From Mariniphaga sp. (GTDB lineage Bacteria; Bacteroidota; Bacteroidia; Bacteroidales; Prolixibacteraceae), in contig JANYLE010000486.1 in NCBI GenBank assembly GCA_025363795.1, positions 1 through 15,158 on the forward strand: a stretch of 15,158 nt of DNA, in the 5' to 3' direction. The translations under genes and the position numbers were made by a program. Every line of letters begins with the position of its first letter. Position 1 is the stretch's first letter. This document shows positions 7,797 through 14,914 of the stretch, piece after piece. The notes under the pieces are model-generated. The model was not told the origin of the DNA. It saw nothing but the letters and a program-made list of their open reading frames with translations, and ran no database searches.

Positions 7797-7803
7797 AAAA
7801 ACC

Positions 7804-8913
7804 TTGTCCATCCTTCCCATATACTTCATCGGCCAATGCCTCTCCCTCGACGAACACCCAACGTTCCGGGAGACAATCATTGTGCAGTTCTCTGACCCGG
7901 ATTACGACTGGAACAGCTTTATCTGGACCTGCAGCAACCACCTTGTATTGCCCGCGATCTACCTGAGGTTCCTGAAGTACGATCTGTTGGGTTTCCTGCC
8001 CGAAGTATTGGCGCAACACCTCGAAGAGATCTATTCTCTAAACCGCACGCGCAACGAACAGATCCTTTTGCAGGTAAAGAAGATAAATGCAACATTAAAT
8101 GCTGCCGGCATCTCCCCTACTTACCTGAAAGGGACCGGCAACCTGATTGATGGGATCTATGAAGATATTGGTCAAAGGATCATCGGTGATATCGATTTCC
8201 TGGTTCCCGAAAATGACTTTCTGGCAGCAGCTGAACTTTTTCAAAATGAGGGATATATTATCTGTATTCCAACGAACATCCCGTCCGACCAGAGACGGCA
8301 CCACCACTACCCCCGTTTACGGAAAGGAGATGCAGTGGCAGATATCGAAATTCACCGGCAACCGGTGATCAGAAAATACGAAGCCGGTTTCTGTGCAGAT
8401 CTCGTCCTGCAATCTAAAAAAATAGTTGTCGAATATCCGGAATGTTATGTTCCGTGCGACGAGCATAAAATCATACACAATTTTGTACACAGCCAGCTGA
8501 CCAATTCAGGTCATCGGTTAGGTGTTGTCAGTTTACGCGATATCTATGACCTTTACCTATTTTCAAAACGGGCCGGTTTAACAACGGTGCTTACTCAAAC
8601 ACAAAGTACTAGGAAAGCTTTAGCCTATTTCGCACTTGCTCAAAAACTATTAAGCTTACCAACAACAGATAAGCTAACCCGAAATTCCAAATTTTTTATC
8701 TGGAGACACGATTTAAATCTCAATTCACCCTTATTCAGAAAATTAAACAGGATTACATGGACAATCTCATGGGTTGTGGTTCATGGATTCCTGAAGCAAA
8801 TTAAAGAATTGATCATCTACAAAGAAGATCGTGATTTTTTTGTTCAGAATCTGGTGAGCAAGGAGTGGTATACTATTCATTGGCAGTTCTATAAAAAAAT
8901 GATCACAGGCTAA
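7804..8913 (+). CDS. Nucleotidyltransferase family protein (PF14907-like)
   Basis: 369 residues if translation begins at the TTG at 7804. The family core is visible: ISPTYLKGTGNL (Lys-Gly motif), then RIIGDIDFLVP with the paired acids Asp129 and Asp131. Further on there is VADIEIHRQPV with a third acid and a His, and a helical C-terminal half with HKIIHNFVHSQ and LRDIYDLYLF. These match the uncharacterised nucleotidyltransferase family often found inside Bacteroidota polysaccharide and exopolysaccharide clusters; the reaction is unknown. The only in-frame ATG upstream (7672) lies inside the GIY-YIG gene, and from it the protein would run through the dispersed repeat. I therefore regard that part as non-native. 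The homologous region seems to begin near 7804. The protein ends 3 bases before another repeat cluster. Confidence 0.8.
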   Translation: MSILPIYFIGQCLSLDEHPTFRETIIVQFSDPDYDWNSFIWTCSNHLVLPAIYLRFLKYDLLGFLPEVLAQHLEEIYSLNRTRNEQILLQVKKINATLNAAGISPTYLKGTGNLIDGIYEDIGQRIIGDIDFLVPENDFLAAAELFQNEGYIICIPTNIPSDQRRHHHYPRLRKGDAVADIEIHRQPVIRKYEAGFCADLVLQSKKIVVEYPECYVPCDEHKIIHNFVHSQLTNSGHRLGVVSLRDIYDLYLFSKRAGLTTVLTQTQSTRKALAYFALAQKLLSLPTTDKLTRNSKFFIWRHDLNLNSPLFRKLNRITWTISWVVVHGFLKQIKELIIYKEDRDFFVQNLVSKEWYTIHWQFYKKMITG

Positions 8914-8916
8914 CCT

Positions 8917-9025
8917 GTCACTGCGAGCGCAGCGAAGCAACTGTCCTTGCGAACGAAGTGAAGCAATCTCAACGTTGAATAACAGTCCTAATGCAGAACT
9001 GTCACTGCGAGTGCAACAAAGCAAC
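8917..9025 (+). repeat. Three same-orientation copies of the dispersed repeat
   Basis: Copies lie at 8917-8941 (GTCACTGCGAGCGCAGCGAA then GCAAC), 8943-8971 (GTCCTTGCGAACGAAG then TGAAGCAATCTCAA) and 9001-9025 (GTCACTGCGAGTGCAACAAA then GCAAC). They fill most of the gap between the nucleotidyltransferase and the toxin-antitoxin pair. Confidence 0.85.
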
Positions 9026-9029
9026 TCAG

Positions 9030-9061
9030 AACGGTATTTATTCGTTGCACAACTCCAGTTA
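9030..9061 (+). pseudogene. Fragment nearly identical to an internal part of wzi
   Basis: These 32 bases match 10206-10237 inside wzi at 30 of 32 positions. Read in frame they give QNGIYSLHNSS followed by a stop, against NQNGIYSLHNSSY in Wzi. No other part of wzi is recognisable around it. It is either a remnant of a second wzi copy or a small copied patch. Confidence 0.75.
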
Positions 9062-9075
9062 AATGATTACTTTTG
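9045..9075 (+). promoter_or_regulatory. Possible promoter of the MNT-HEPN pair (leaderless)
   Basis: TTG (9045-9047) is followed after 20 bases by TACTTTTG (9068-9075), which fits TTG-N19/20-TAnnTTTG and resembles the tRNA promoter, including the GATTAC context. Start of transcription would fall at or next to the ATG at 9079, implying a leaderless message. The -33 TTG lies within the wzi-like fragment. Confidence 0.4.
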
Positions 9076-9078
9076 ATT

Positions 9079-9381
9079 ATGCGACTTAGCAAATTTGAAA
9101 TAGAAAGCATTACAAACCTGGCCAGCCGTCATTTTGGATCAGATGTTCAGGTTTTTCTTTATGGCTCGAGAACAAATAATCAGCAGCGGGGCGGTGATAT
9201 CGACTTGTACATCCGAAATGCAAATGGTGAACATCTGGATGCGCGTACAAAAATCAATTTTATTACAGATTTGATACTCCGGATTGGTGATCAAAAAATC
9301 GACGTTGTATTGGATAATCCGGTTAAAAAAGATTCAGTATTCTTTAAAACAATTAATCAAACAGGAATACAGCTATGCTGA
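9079..9381 (+). CDS. MNT-type nucleotidyltransferase antitoxin (MntA-like)
   Basis: 100 residues from the ATG at 9079; a TTG at 9073 is possible but less likely. The minimal nucleotidyltransferase fold is clear: VFLYGSR with Gly29-Ser30, nine residues, then GDIDLYI with Asp40 and Asp42, and IDVVLDN with the third acidic residue Asp75. In MNT-HEPN (type VII) systems such proteins inactivate the HEPN partner, in studied cases by adding AMP groups to it. The reading frame overlaps the next gene by 7 bases (ATG of the toxin inside the end of this gene), which indicates translational coupling and supports the pair assignment. The catalytic acids are intact, so the protein is probably active. The pair sits in a capsule locus but is unlikely to take part in sugar chemistry. 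Confidence 0.85.
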   Translation: MRLSKFEIESITNLASRHFGSDVQVFLYGSRTNNQQRGGDIDLYIRNANGEHLDARTKINFITDLILRIGDQKIDVVLDNPVKKDSVFFKTINQTGIQLC

Positions 9382-9863
9382 CTGACGAATTAAGGGACAA
9401 ACTTACAGAAACGTTGGCCATTTGCGATTTACATTTTCAGCGGATGACGTTTGCCTATCAAAGCATTGAAAAGTATTGGCCTTTGACAGAAATCAACTTA
9501 AGCCGGCTATCCCCTATTGAACTTGCTTTGTTTGATCAATTGATTTATCGTTTTTCGAAACTTCAGGATAGCATGGGTTCCCGTTTATTTAAACAGTTGC
9601 TCGAAGCGCTCGAAGAAGACATTTCCGGTCTCCCATTTATCGATATCCTTTATAAAATGGAGAAGTTGGAGCTTCTCGATAATGCAAAAGACTGGATAAT
9701 TCTGCGTCAAACACGCAATACGGTCTCTCATGAGTATCCTTTTTACAAAGAAATTCAGACAGAAGAATTAAACCTGCTGCCGGAGGAAGTCATTAAATTG
9801 TCGGCAATCTGGATGAGATTAAAACAATATTCAATCAATCGATTGGCATTGCGAACGAAGTGA
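9375..9863 (+). CDS. HEPN-domain toxin (HepT-like ribonuclease)
   Basis: 162 residues, mostly helical. The HEPN signature R-x4-H is present as RNTVSHEYP, with Arg114 and His119; in HepT-type toxins this pair forms the RNase site at the dimer interface. The partner antitoxin gene overlaps the start by 7 bases, so both are made from one message. The C-terminal residues ALRTK and the TGA stop are encoded by a copy of the dispersed repeat (9846-9875), so the native end of the protein has probably been replaced. The HEPN motif lies well before this change, so activity may be kept. The N-terminal region up to about residue 100 is not diagnostic on its own; the call rests on the motif and the coupled MNT gene. 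Confidence 0.8.
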   Translation: MLTDELRDKLTETLAICDLHFQRMTFAYQSIEKYWPLTEINLSRLSPIELALFDQLIYRFSKLQDSMGSRLFKQLLEALEEDISGLPFIDILYKMEKLELLDNAKDWIILRQTRNTVSHEYPFYKEIQTEELNLLPEEVIKLSAIWMRLKQYSINRLALRTK

Positions 9864-9875
9864 AGCAATCTCAAC
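9846..9875 (+). repeat. Dispersed repeat copy forming the end of the HEPN gene
   Basis: GCATTGCGAACGAAG followed by TGAAGCAATCTCAAC. In the HEPN frame it reads ALRTK and then the TGA stop at 9861-9863. The same 20-base core occurs at 8947-8966 and 7734-7753. Confidence 0.85.
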
Positions 9876-9933
9876 CTTAATAAGCAGTATCAATAAAGTT
9901 TTCCTGACTGTACTCAAAACATGAAATTGCGTT

Positions 9934-10010
9934 GTCCTTGCGAGCGCAGCGAAGCAACCTTCACTCCTCGCAAAGAGAGTCCTGTTTCAGTTTGTCATTG
10001 CGAAGCAATC
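9934..10010 (+). repeat. Dispersed repeat copies upstream of wzi
   Basis: One full copy at 9934-9958 (GTCCTTGCGAGCGCAGCGAA then GCAAC) and one internally shortened copy at 9994-10010 (GTCATTGCGAAGCAATC). Between the HEPN stop and the wzi start (9864-10055) there is nothing else recognisable. Just before the wzi ATG lies the short duplication TTAATTCGCAACTCC / TAATTCGTAATTC. Confidence 0.8.
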
Positions 10011-10055
10011 AGCAACCATTCCTTAATTCGCAACTCCTAATTCGTAATTCATTCA

Positions 10056-11471
10056 ATGAAATTCCATCTCCTGTTTTTACTACTTCTACTGAATGTATCA
10101 TTGATGGCCCAGGAGAAAACCGGCTTCACTCCCGACTTCCGGCTGAGCCAAAACAGCGCTGTAAGTTCCGGTAAAGACCTCCCCTTCTGGATGATATCCA
10201 ACCAAAACGGTATTTATTCGCTGCACAACTCGAGTTACCTTTTGCTCCAGGCTGGTTTAAGCAGAAGCCTCGACCGCGACACGCTGAAGAAGTGGGGCTA
10301 CACCTATGGCGCCAATATGGTCTATGGAATTGCAGGCACTTCCGATTTCCAGCCCAATGAATACTGGTTGGGGTTCCGGTTTCACCAACTGATCCTCAAA
10401 GCCGGCGCACAGAGCGATCCTGTGATTTACGGCGGACTCTCCTCCACAAACGGAAATATGTACCGCTCACGCAATGCACGGCCTGTACCTGGTCTCTCAC
10501 TTTCCACGAACGGCTATATCCCGTTCCTGTTTGCAAAGCGATGGTTCTCGTGGAGCTTTCTATACGAAGAGGGAATCCTTAAAGACAAGCAATTTGTCAC
10601 CGATGCCCATTTGCATCACAAGAACTTCCATCTTCGTGCCGCTCTCTCTCCCTCCCTCTCTCTCTCTCTGGGCCTGGAGCACTATGTTTTTTGGGGTGGT
10701 TATTCGCCCAAATATGGGCAACTCCCAGAATGGAGCCAGTATTTCAGGTATGTGTTTGGATTATCAGGTGGAAATGGGGCTGCATTGAATGATCAGATGA
10801 ATGCCGCTGGTAACCAATTGGGCAGTTACAACCTCGAACTTAAAAAAGATTGGACAACTGCAAGTGCGACCTTTTACTGGAACCATCCTTACGAAGACCG
10901 ATCCGGCCGGGAACTCGATAATATGCCCGACGGATTATGGGGAATCCATATCGCAACAAAAAACCGGACTGCTTTGATTACAGATGTGGTTTACGAATAC
11001 CTCTTCACACTTAACCAGAGTGGTTCAAACGATCCGCACCCTGCTCCTACTCCCGAAAATCCAAACAGGATAACAGGGCGTGGAATGGACAGTTATTTTA
11101 ATCATTTGGTTTACCCTTCCGGTTATACTCATTATCAGCGTATGATGGGTACGCCACTCTTTATCCCAACGATAGGTTCGGATGGTATCTCAAAAGGATT
11201 TGCTGATACAAGGTTTATGATGCACCATTTAGGGATTAGTGGAACATTGGGAAATGGCTTTTATTGGAAATCGTTAACAACATGGTCGCGTGATTTCGGA
11301 AGCTACGGCAAAGGCTATCCCAATCCGCTTGATGAATTCTCTTTTCTTGCCGAAGGGAGTTACAATGGTTCAAAACTCCCCTTTATTGTAAAAACAGGAG
11401 TAGCCGGCGACTATGGTACCCGCTTCGAACATCGTCTTGGTGGTTACCTTGGGATTGAATTCAACTTCTGA
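10056..11471 (+). CDS. wzi: Capsule assembly protein Wzi (outer-membrane beta-barrel)
   Basis: 471 residues. The signal peptide is hydrophobic, with likely cleavage between Ala18 and Gln19. The body matches the Bacteroidota Wzi family (PF14052): the N-terminal PFWMISNQNGIYSL, a WLGFRFHQLILKAG strand pair, the middle LGLEHYVFWGGYSPKYGQLP, and a C-terminal AGDYGTRFEHRLGGYLGIEF ending in an aromatic residue, as outer-membrane barrels do. Wzi proteins bind the capsular polymer and hold it at the cell surface. Codons 196-205 are built from a CT-rich stretch that includes seven CT units (10656-10669), encoding LSPSLSLSL, so strand slippage there would shift the frame. A near-identical 32-bp copy of codons 51-61 lies upstream at 9030-9061. 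The start is the first ATG and fits the signal peptide. Confidence 0.9.
   Translation: MKFHLLFLLLLLNVSLMAQEKTGFTPDFRLSQNSAVSSGKDLPFWMISNQNGIYSLHNSSYLLLQAGLSRSLDRDTLKKWGYTYGANMVYGIAGTSDFQPNEYWLGFRFHQLILKAGAQSDPVIYGGLSSTNGNMYRSRNARPVPGLSLSTNGYIPFLFAKRWFSWSFLYEEGILKDKQFVTDAHLHHKNFHLRAALSPSLSLSLGLEHYVFWGGYSPKYGQLPEWSQYFRYVFGLSGGNGAALNDQMNAAGNQLGSYNLELKKDWTTASATFYWNHPYEDRSGRELDNMPDGLWGIHIATKNRTALITDVVYEYLFTLNQSGSNDPHPAPTPENPNRITGRGMDSYFNHLVYPSGYTHYQRMMGTPLFIPTIGSDGISKGFADTRFMMHHLGISGTLGNGFYWKSLTTWSRDFGSYGKGYPNPLDEFSFLAEGSYNGSKLPFIVKTGVAGDYGTRFEHRLGGYLGIEFNF
10642..10669 (+). repeat. CT microsatellite inside wzi
   Basis: CTCTCTCT at 10642-10649, then a short interruption, then seven uninterrupted CT units at 10656-10669. 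A gain or loss of one unit would frameshift wzi near codon 205 of 471. Confidence 0.85.
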
Positions 11472-11478
11472 TCCAATT

Positions 11479-11528
11479 GTCATTGCGAACAAAGTTTCGA
11501 ACTGTCACTGCGAGCGCAGCGAAGCAAC
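11479..11528 (+). repeat. Doublet of the dispersed repeat after wzi
   Basis: Variant a (11479-11502, GTCATTGCGAACAAAG then TTTCGAAC) is followed after one base by variant b (11504-11528, GTCACTGCGAGCGCAGCGAA then GCAAC). It begins 7 bases after the wzi stop and repeats the arrangement found after the dehydrogenase gene. Confidence 0.85.
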
Positions 11529-11791
11529 CCTCCAGGTGACTTTCCCATCATGGATTAACCAAGCTATTTTTGTATCAATTCGTGCCAATCGTAAATTCCT
11601 TTTACTTACTTTTGCCCAACTTAAAAAAAGTTTACAACTCAGCCAAAATTGCCGATTCCAGGCTCATATTTGGGAGTGAATGGGCGAAGCTGTGAATGGT
11701 CAGTAAATCCGTAAATTGATAATCAGCGAAGCAACCGTCACTGCGGCGCAACCAAGCAACTGTCATTGCCTTATCCATAAATAAATAATTA
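11529..11791 (+). other. Gene-free stretch before wzx with partial repeats and a possible -7 box
   Basis: No convincing gene. A TAnnTTTG match (TACTTTTG, 11607-11614) without a clear -33 partner might start wzx transcription about 170 bases upstream of its ATG. Degenerate repeat copies lie at 11724-11735 (AGCGAAGCAACC), 11737-11760 (GTCACTGCGGCGCAACCAAG then CAAC) and a stub at 11762-11770. These are the last copies in the window. Confidence 0.45.
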
Positions 11792-13282
11792 ATGAGTCAA
11801 TTAAAAAAAGGAGCCGTACTGTCCTATCTGAATATCCTGCTTACAAGTGCAATAGGACTGATAATTACCCCTTTTATCATAAAATCTTTGGGCGATTCTG
11901 AATACGGATTATACACATTAATCGGCTCGTTTGTAGCCTACCTCTCCTTAATGGATCTGGGGCTCAACAACACAATCGTTCGCTTCGTATCGAAATACCG
12001 TGCAGAGAAAGATATTGATGGTGAACGCAAATTTCTGGGAACGACCATGCTTATTTATTTCGCTATCTCAGCTATTTTAGTGATTATTGGTATGGTGTTG
12101 TATTTTAAGCTTGATATCATCTTCGCAAAATCGCTCACAACATCACAATTGGTTGATGCCAAAGTAATGTTCCTAATATTGATATTTAACCTTGCTATTA
12201 CGCTTCCTGGCGGTTCATTTGCGGCAATTTGTAATGCTTATGAAAAATTTGTTTTTCCACGCGCTGTTGCCATTATCAGATATTTGCTCCGTACAATTAC
12301 TGTAATTGCCATACTAAGTCTTGGAGGAAAGTCTATTGCACTCATAATGATTGATACTGCATTTAATATAGTGGTGATAATTGTTACTATTTATTATTCC
12401 TTTTCCAGACTTAAATTGCAGTTTAGCTTTAAAGAAAGAGATTGGAGTATCTTAAGGCAAATATTTTCTTATTCTGTTTGGATATTTTTATTGGTTATTA
12501 TTAGCCAATTTCAAATGAATGCCGGTCAGGTAATTATAGGTATGAACGAGAATACAATTGTTGTTGCAATATATGGAGTAGGGTTGATGCTAGGTGGCTA
12601 CTTCGGAGCCTTTTCAGGGGCTATTAATACTTTATTATTGCCCAAAGCAGCACAAATGATAGCCGTTAATAATTCGCCGAAAGAACTTACAGACACGATG
12701 ATTCGGGTGGGACGAATAAACATATTCATATCCCTTTTGATACTATCTGGATTTATTTTTTTAGGTAAAGAGTTTATTCTGTTATGGGTAGGTAAATCCT
12801 ATTTAGAATCATGGAATATTGCAGTAATTATTATGCTTGCTAATTGCATACCCCTAACTCAGAGTTTTGGTAATTCAATACTTGAGATTACGAATAAGAT
12901 AAAATATAGGGCTATTGGAATGTTTATTTGCATGAGTACCGCGATTTTTATAGGCTATTTCCTTTCGAGAAAATTTGGTTTATATGGAATTTTTATTCCG
13001 ATTGTAATAGCGATGTTAATAAATACCTCAATCAATAATGTACTATTTGTGATTTTTTTCAAGTTCCAAATTGGCAACTTTTTCAGAAAAACATTCTTAT
13101 TTCAAATTATTTTTTCATTAGTGTTTGTAGTAGTTGCGTCTTTTATTAAAAATATATACGTAATAGATTCATGGTTGAAATTTGTATTAGCCGGAGTTAG
13201 TTTCTCTGCATTATTTATAATGTTTTACACATTTTTACTTTTCACAAAAGAAGAGAAAAACTTTTTAATCAAAAGAATATGA
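11792..13282 (+). CDS. wzx: Wzx-like polysaccharide flippase (MOP superfamily)
   Basis: 496 residues with about twelve to fourteen hydrophobic segments along the whole length and few charged loops. The N-terminus LNILLTSAIGLIITPFIIKS followed by LGDSEYGLYTLIGSFVAYLS and LMDLGLNNTIVRFVSKYRA is the hallmark of oligosaccharide flippases. These move undecaprenyl-linked repeat units across the inner membrane. The gene overlaps the acetyltransferase by 4 bases (ATGA), so the two are translationally coupled. The first third has base composition like the upstream genes, while the rest is clearly richer in A and T. No Wzy polymerase is visible in the window, so it is expected further downstream. The symbol is by family; Wzx proteins are poorly conserved in sequence, so substrate cannot be predicted. 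Confidence 0.88.
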   Translation: MSQLKKGAVLSYLNILLTSAIGLIITPFIIKSLGDSEYGLYTLIGSFVAYLSLMDLGLNNTIVRFVSKYRAEKDIDGERKFLGTTMLIYFAISAILVIIGMVLYFKLDIIFAKSLTTSQLVDAKVMFLILIFNLAITLPGGSFAAICNAYEKFVFPRAVAIIRYLLRTITVIAILSLGGKSIALIMIDTAFNIVVIIVTIYYSFSRLKLQFSFKERDWSILRQIFSYSVWIFLLVIISQFQMNAGQVIIGMNENTIVVAIYGVGLMLGGYFGAFSGAINTLLLPKAAQMIAVNNSPKELTDTMIRVGRINIFISLLILSGFIFLGKEFILLWVGKSYLESWNIAVIIMLANCIPLTQSFGNSILEITNKIKYRAIGMFICMSTAIFIGYFLSRKFGLYGIFIPIVIAMLINTSINNVLFVIFFKFQIGNFFRKTFLFQIIFSLVFVVVASFIKNIYVIDSWLKFVLAGVSFSALFIMFYTFLLFTKEEKNFLIKRI

Positions 13283-13929
13283 TATACAGAATCAGAAAAT
13301 TCTTATGGAGAATATTAGGCATAGATTACAGTAATATTTCAAGAAAAAATGATTACACTTTCATTAAAGATGACAAATATTCAATTCTGGGATATAAAAG
13401 TTATGAAAATGGAGCCTCTGTCCACCGTTCTGGAAATAGCCGATTGATAATAGGAAAATACTGTAGTATAGCTCAGTTTGCAAGGTTTATAATAGATGGT
13501 GGCAATCATATGTTTTCCCCGATTACTTCATATCCCCTTTTTGACAGTCTATTTAATAGTGATGAAAAAATAAACGGACGTACAAAAGCAATGTTTAAAG
13601 ATGCGTTTCAACAGAAATCTGGAATTAATATTGGTAATGCTGTTTGGATTGGTATGGGGGCATTTATAATGCCGGGCGTAACGATTGGAAATGGAGTAAC
13701 TGTTGGAGCAAATGCTGTTGTTACACAGGATGTACCTGATTATGCAATTGTTGCAGGATCACCCGCTACGATAATTAAAATGAAATACACTGATCTGCAG
13801 ATTAAACAATTAAATGAAATTGCATGGTGGAATTGGAAAGAAGAGCTTATTAAACAAAGAATTGGTGATTTTTACAATTTATTACCAGATGAATTTATCT
13901 TAAAATACAAAATAGAAGTGAACGATTGA
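13279..13929 (+). CDS. CatB-related (hexapeptide-repeat) O-acetyltransferase
   Basis: 216 residues with a left-handed beta-helix. Early hexapeptide turns lie around RLIIGKYCSIAQFARF, and the main run is SGINIGNAVWIGMGAFIMPG followed by VTIGNGVTVGANAVVTQDV and AIVAGSPATIIK. GGNHMFSPITSYP carries the His (residue 77) that acts as catalytic base in the xenobiotic acetyltransferase (Vat/CatB-like) branch, and the C-terminal helix AWWNWKEELI is typical too. Members acetylate hydroxyl groups using acetyl-CoA. In a capsule locus the likely substrate is a sugar of the repeat unit; antibiotic modification is less likely given the context. Its ATG overlaps the wzx stop by 4 bases. Composition is AT-rich. 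Confidence 0.9.
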   Translation: MIYRIRKFLWRILGIDYSNISRKNDYTFIKDDKYSILGYKSYENGASVHRSGNSRLIIGKYCSIAQFARFIIDGGNHMFSPITSYPLFDSLFNSDEKINGRTKAMFKDAFQQKSGINIGNAVWIGMGAFIMPGVTIGNGVTVGANAVVTQDVPDYAIVAGSPATIIKMKYTDLQIKQLNEIAWWNWKEELIKQRIGDFYNLLPDEFILKYKIEVND

Positions 13930-14104
13930 AATTTCATTCTCCATTATTTGATTGTTTCATGTTTGCCATTCAACCAATGAAGATAGTTGCAACAATTATT
14001 ATGAGATTTTGCAATAAACTTAGCTGAAACAAAATATCAGTTAATCTATACTACTTATATTAAATAACATATAACTAATTTCTGACTATTATTAAATTCA
14101 AATT

Positions 14105-14914
14105 ATGAACGATAAACTAAAACAATTTTTGATATACAATTACCTAAATCTACATAAATTTTATACGCTAAAAATTGACACCTATAAATATAATCCGAAT
14201 CGATATAGAAATAATTTTTTATCGAAAATAGAAAAAGATGAAAAATCAATGCTCAAATATGCTGAGGAAATAATTTATGTTTTTTGGACTGGTAATAATG
14301 AACTCACAGAAAATAGAATAATTGGGTTACAATCACTGATAGAAAATTCTGGGGTAAAGGTGCAATTAATAACACCAAATAATCTTGAGTCATATATAAA
14401 GAAAAATTATCCATTACACGAAGGCTTTAAATATCTTTCATTAATTCAGAAATCAGATTATTTAAGATGTTATTTTATGTTGCACCATGGTGGTGGGTAT
14501 TCAGACATAAAACCTTGCGTAAATTCCTGGAAAAATTTGTTTTCAAAGTTAAATACCGAAGATAACAAATGGGTTCTAGGAGTCCGAGAAAAATTTCCAG
14601 GTTCAACGGTTAGCCTTAATGGTGAACTTGGAAAAAACCTGAAAAAATACTATGCTAATTTAATATCAAATGGTGCATTTATTTACAAACCTAATTCACC
14701 AATTTGTAAAGAATGGATGAATGAGATTCACCATAGAATGGATTGTTTTTTACCCGAATTAATTAAATACCCTGGTGGTATATATGGCGAAAATAACTAT
14801 CCGATACCCTGGGCTTATTTAGCAGGCCATTTAATGCATCCTTTAATTTTAAAGTATAACGAGAAAGTTATATATTTTGAAAAGGAATTATTTTCCAATA
14901 AAAATTATCGGTAA
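14105..14914 (+). CDS. Capsular polysaccharide glycosyltransferase (GT32 / Gly_transf_sug-like)
   Basis: 269 residues. EEIIYVFWTGNNEL near residue 57 is the usual first strand of this fold, followed by IQKSDYLRCYFMLHHGGGYS, the motif preceding the metal-binding site in GT32-like and capsular-synthesis enzymes. At the place where DXD is expected the sequence is Asp134-Ile135-Lys136, so the second acid is replaced by Lys. NGAFIYKPNSPICKEWMNEI and a C-terminal PGGIYGENNYPIP follow. It probably adds a sugar to the lipid-linked repeat unit at the cytoplasmic face of the inner membrane; donor and acceptor are unknown. A 175-base AT-rich gap without visible signals separates it from the acetyltransferase. 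The coding sequence is strongly AT-rich. The remaining 244 bases of the window hold no convincing gene. Confidence 0.8.
   Translation: MNDKLKQFLIYNYLNLHKFYTLKIDTYKYNPNRYRNNFLSKIEKDEKSMLKYAEEIIYVFWTGNNELTENRIIGLQSLIENSGVKVQLITPNNLESYIKKNYPLHEGFKYLSLIQKSDYLRCYFMLHHGGGYSDIKPCVNSWKNLFSKLNTEDNKWVLGVREKFPGSTVSLNGELGKNLKKYYANLISNGAFIYKPNSPICKEWMNEIHHRMDCFLPELIKYPGGIYGENNYPIPWAYLAGHLMHPLILKYNEKVIYFEKELFSNKNYR

Noticed and set aside
7672..7803. N-terminal extension of the nucleotidyltransferase starting at the ATG at 7672
   Set aside because: It overlaps the GIY-YIG gene and translates the dispersed repeat (CERSEAN) and the AATCCGTG tandem; nothing in it looks like the family.
9932..10174. Open frame of 80 codons across the repeats upstream of wzi
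   Set aside because: It is made of repeat translation and runs into wzi in another frame.
11413..11679. Open frame of 88 codons after wzi
   Set aside because: It starts within wzi in another frame and translates the repeat doublet (CHCERSEAT); no protein-like features.
7346..11770. CRISPR array
   Set aside because: The repeats are diverged, irregularly spaced with genes between them, and there are no uniform spacers or cas genes.
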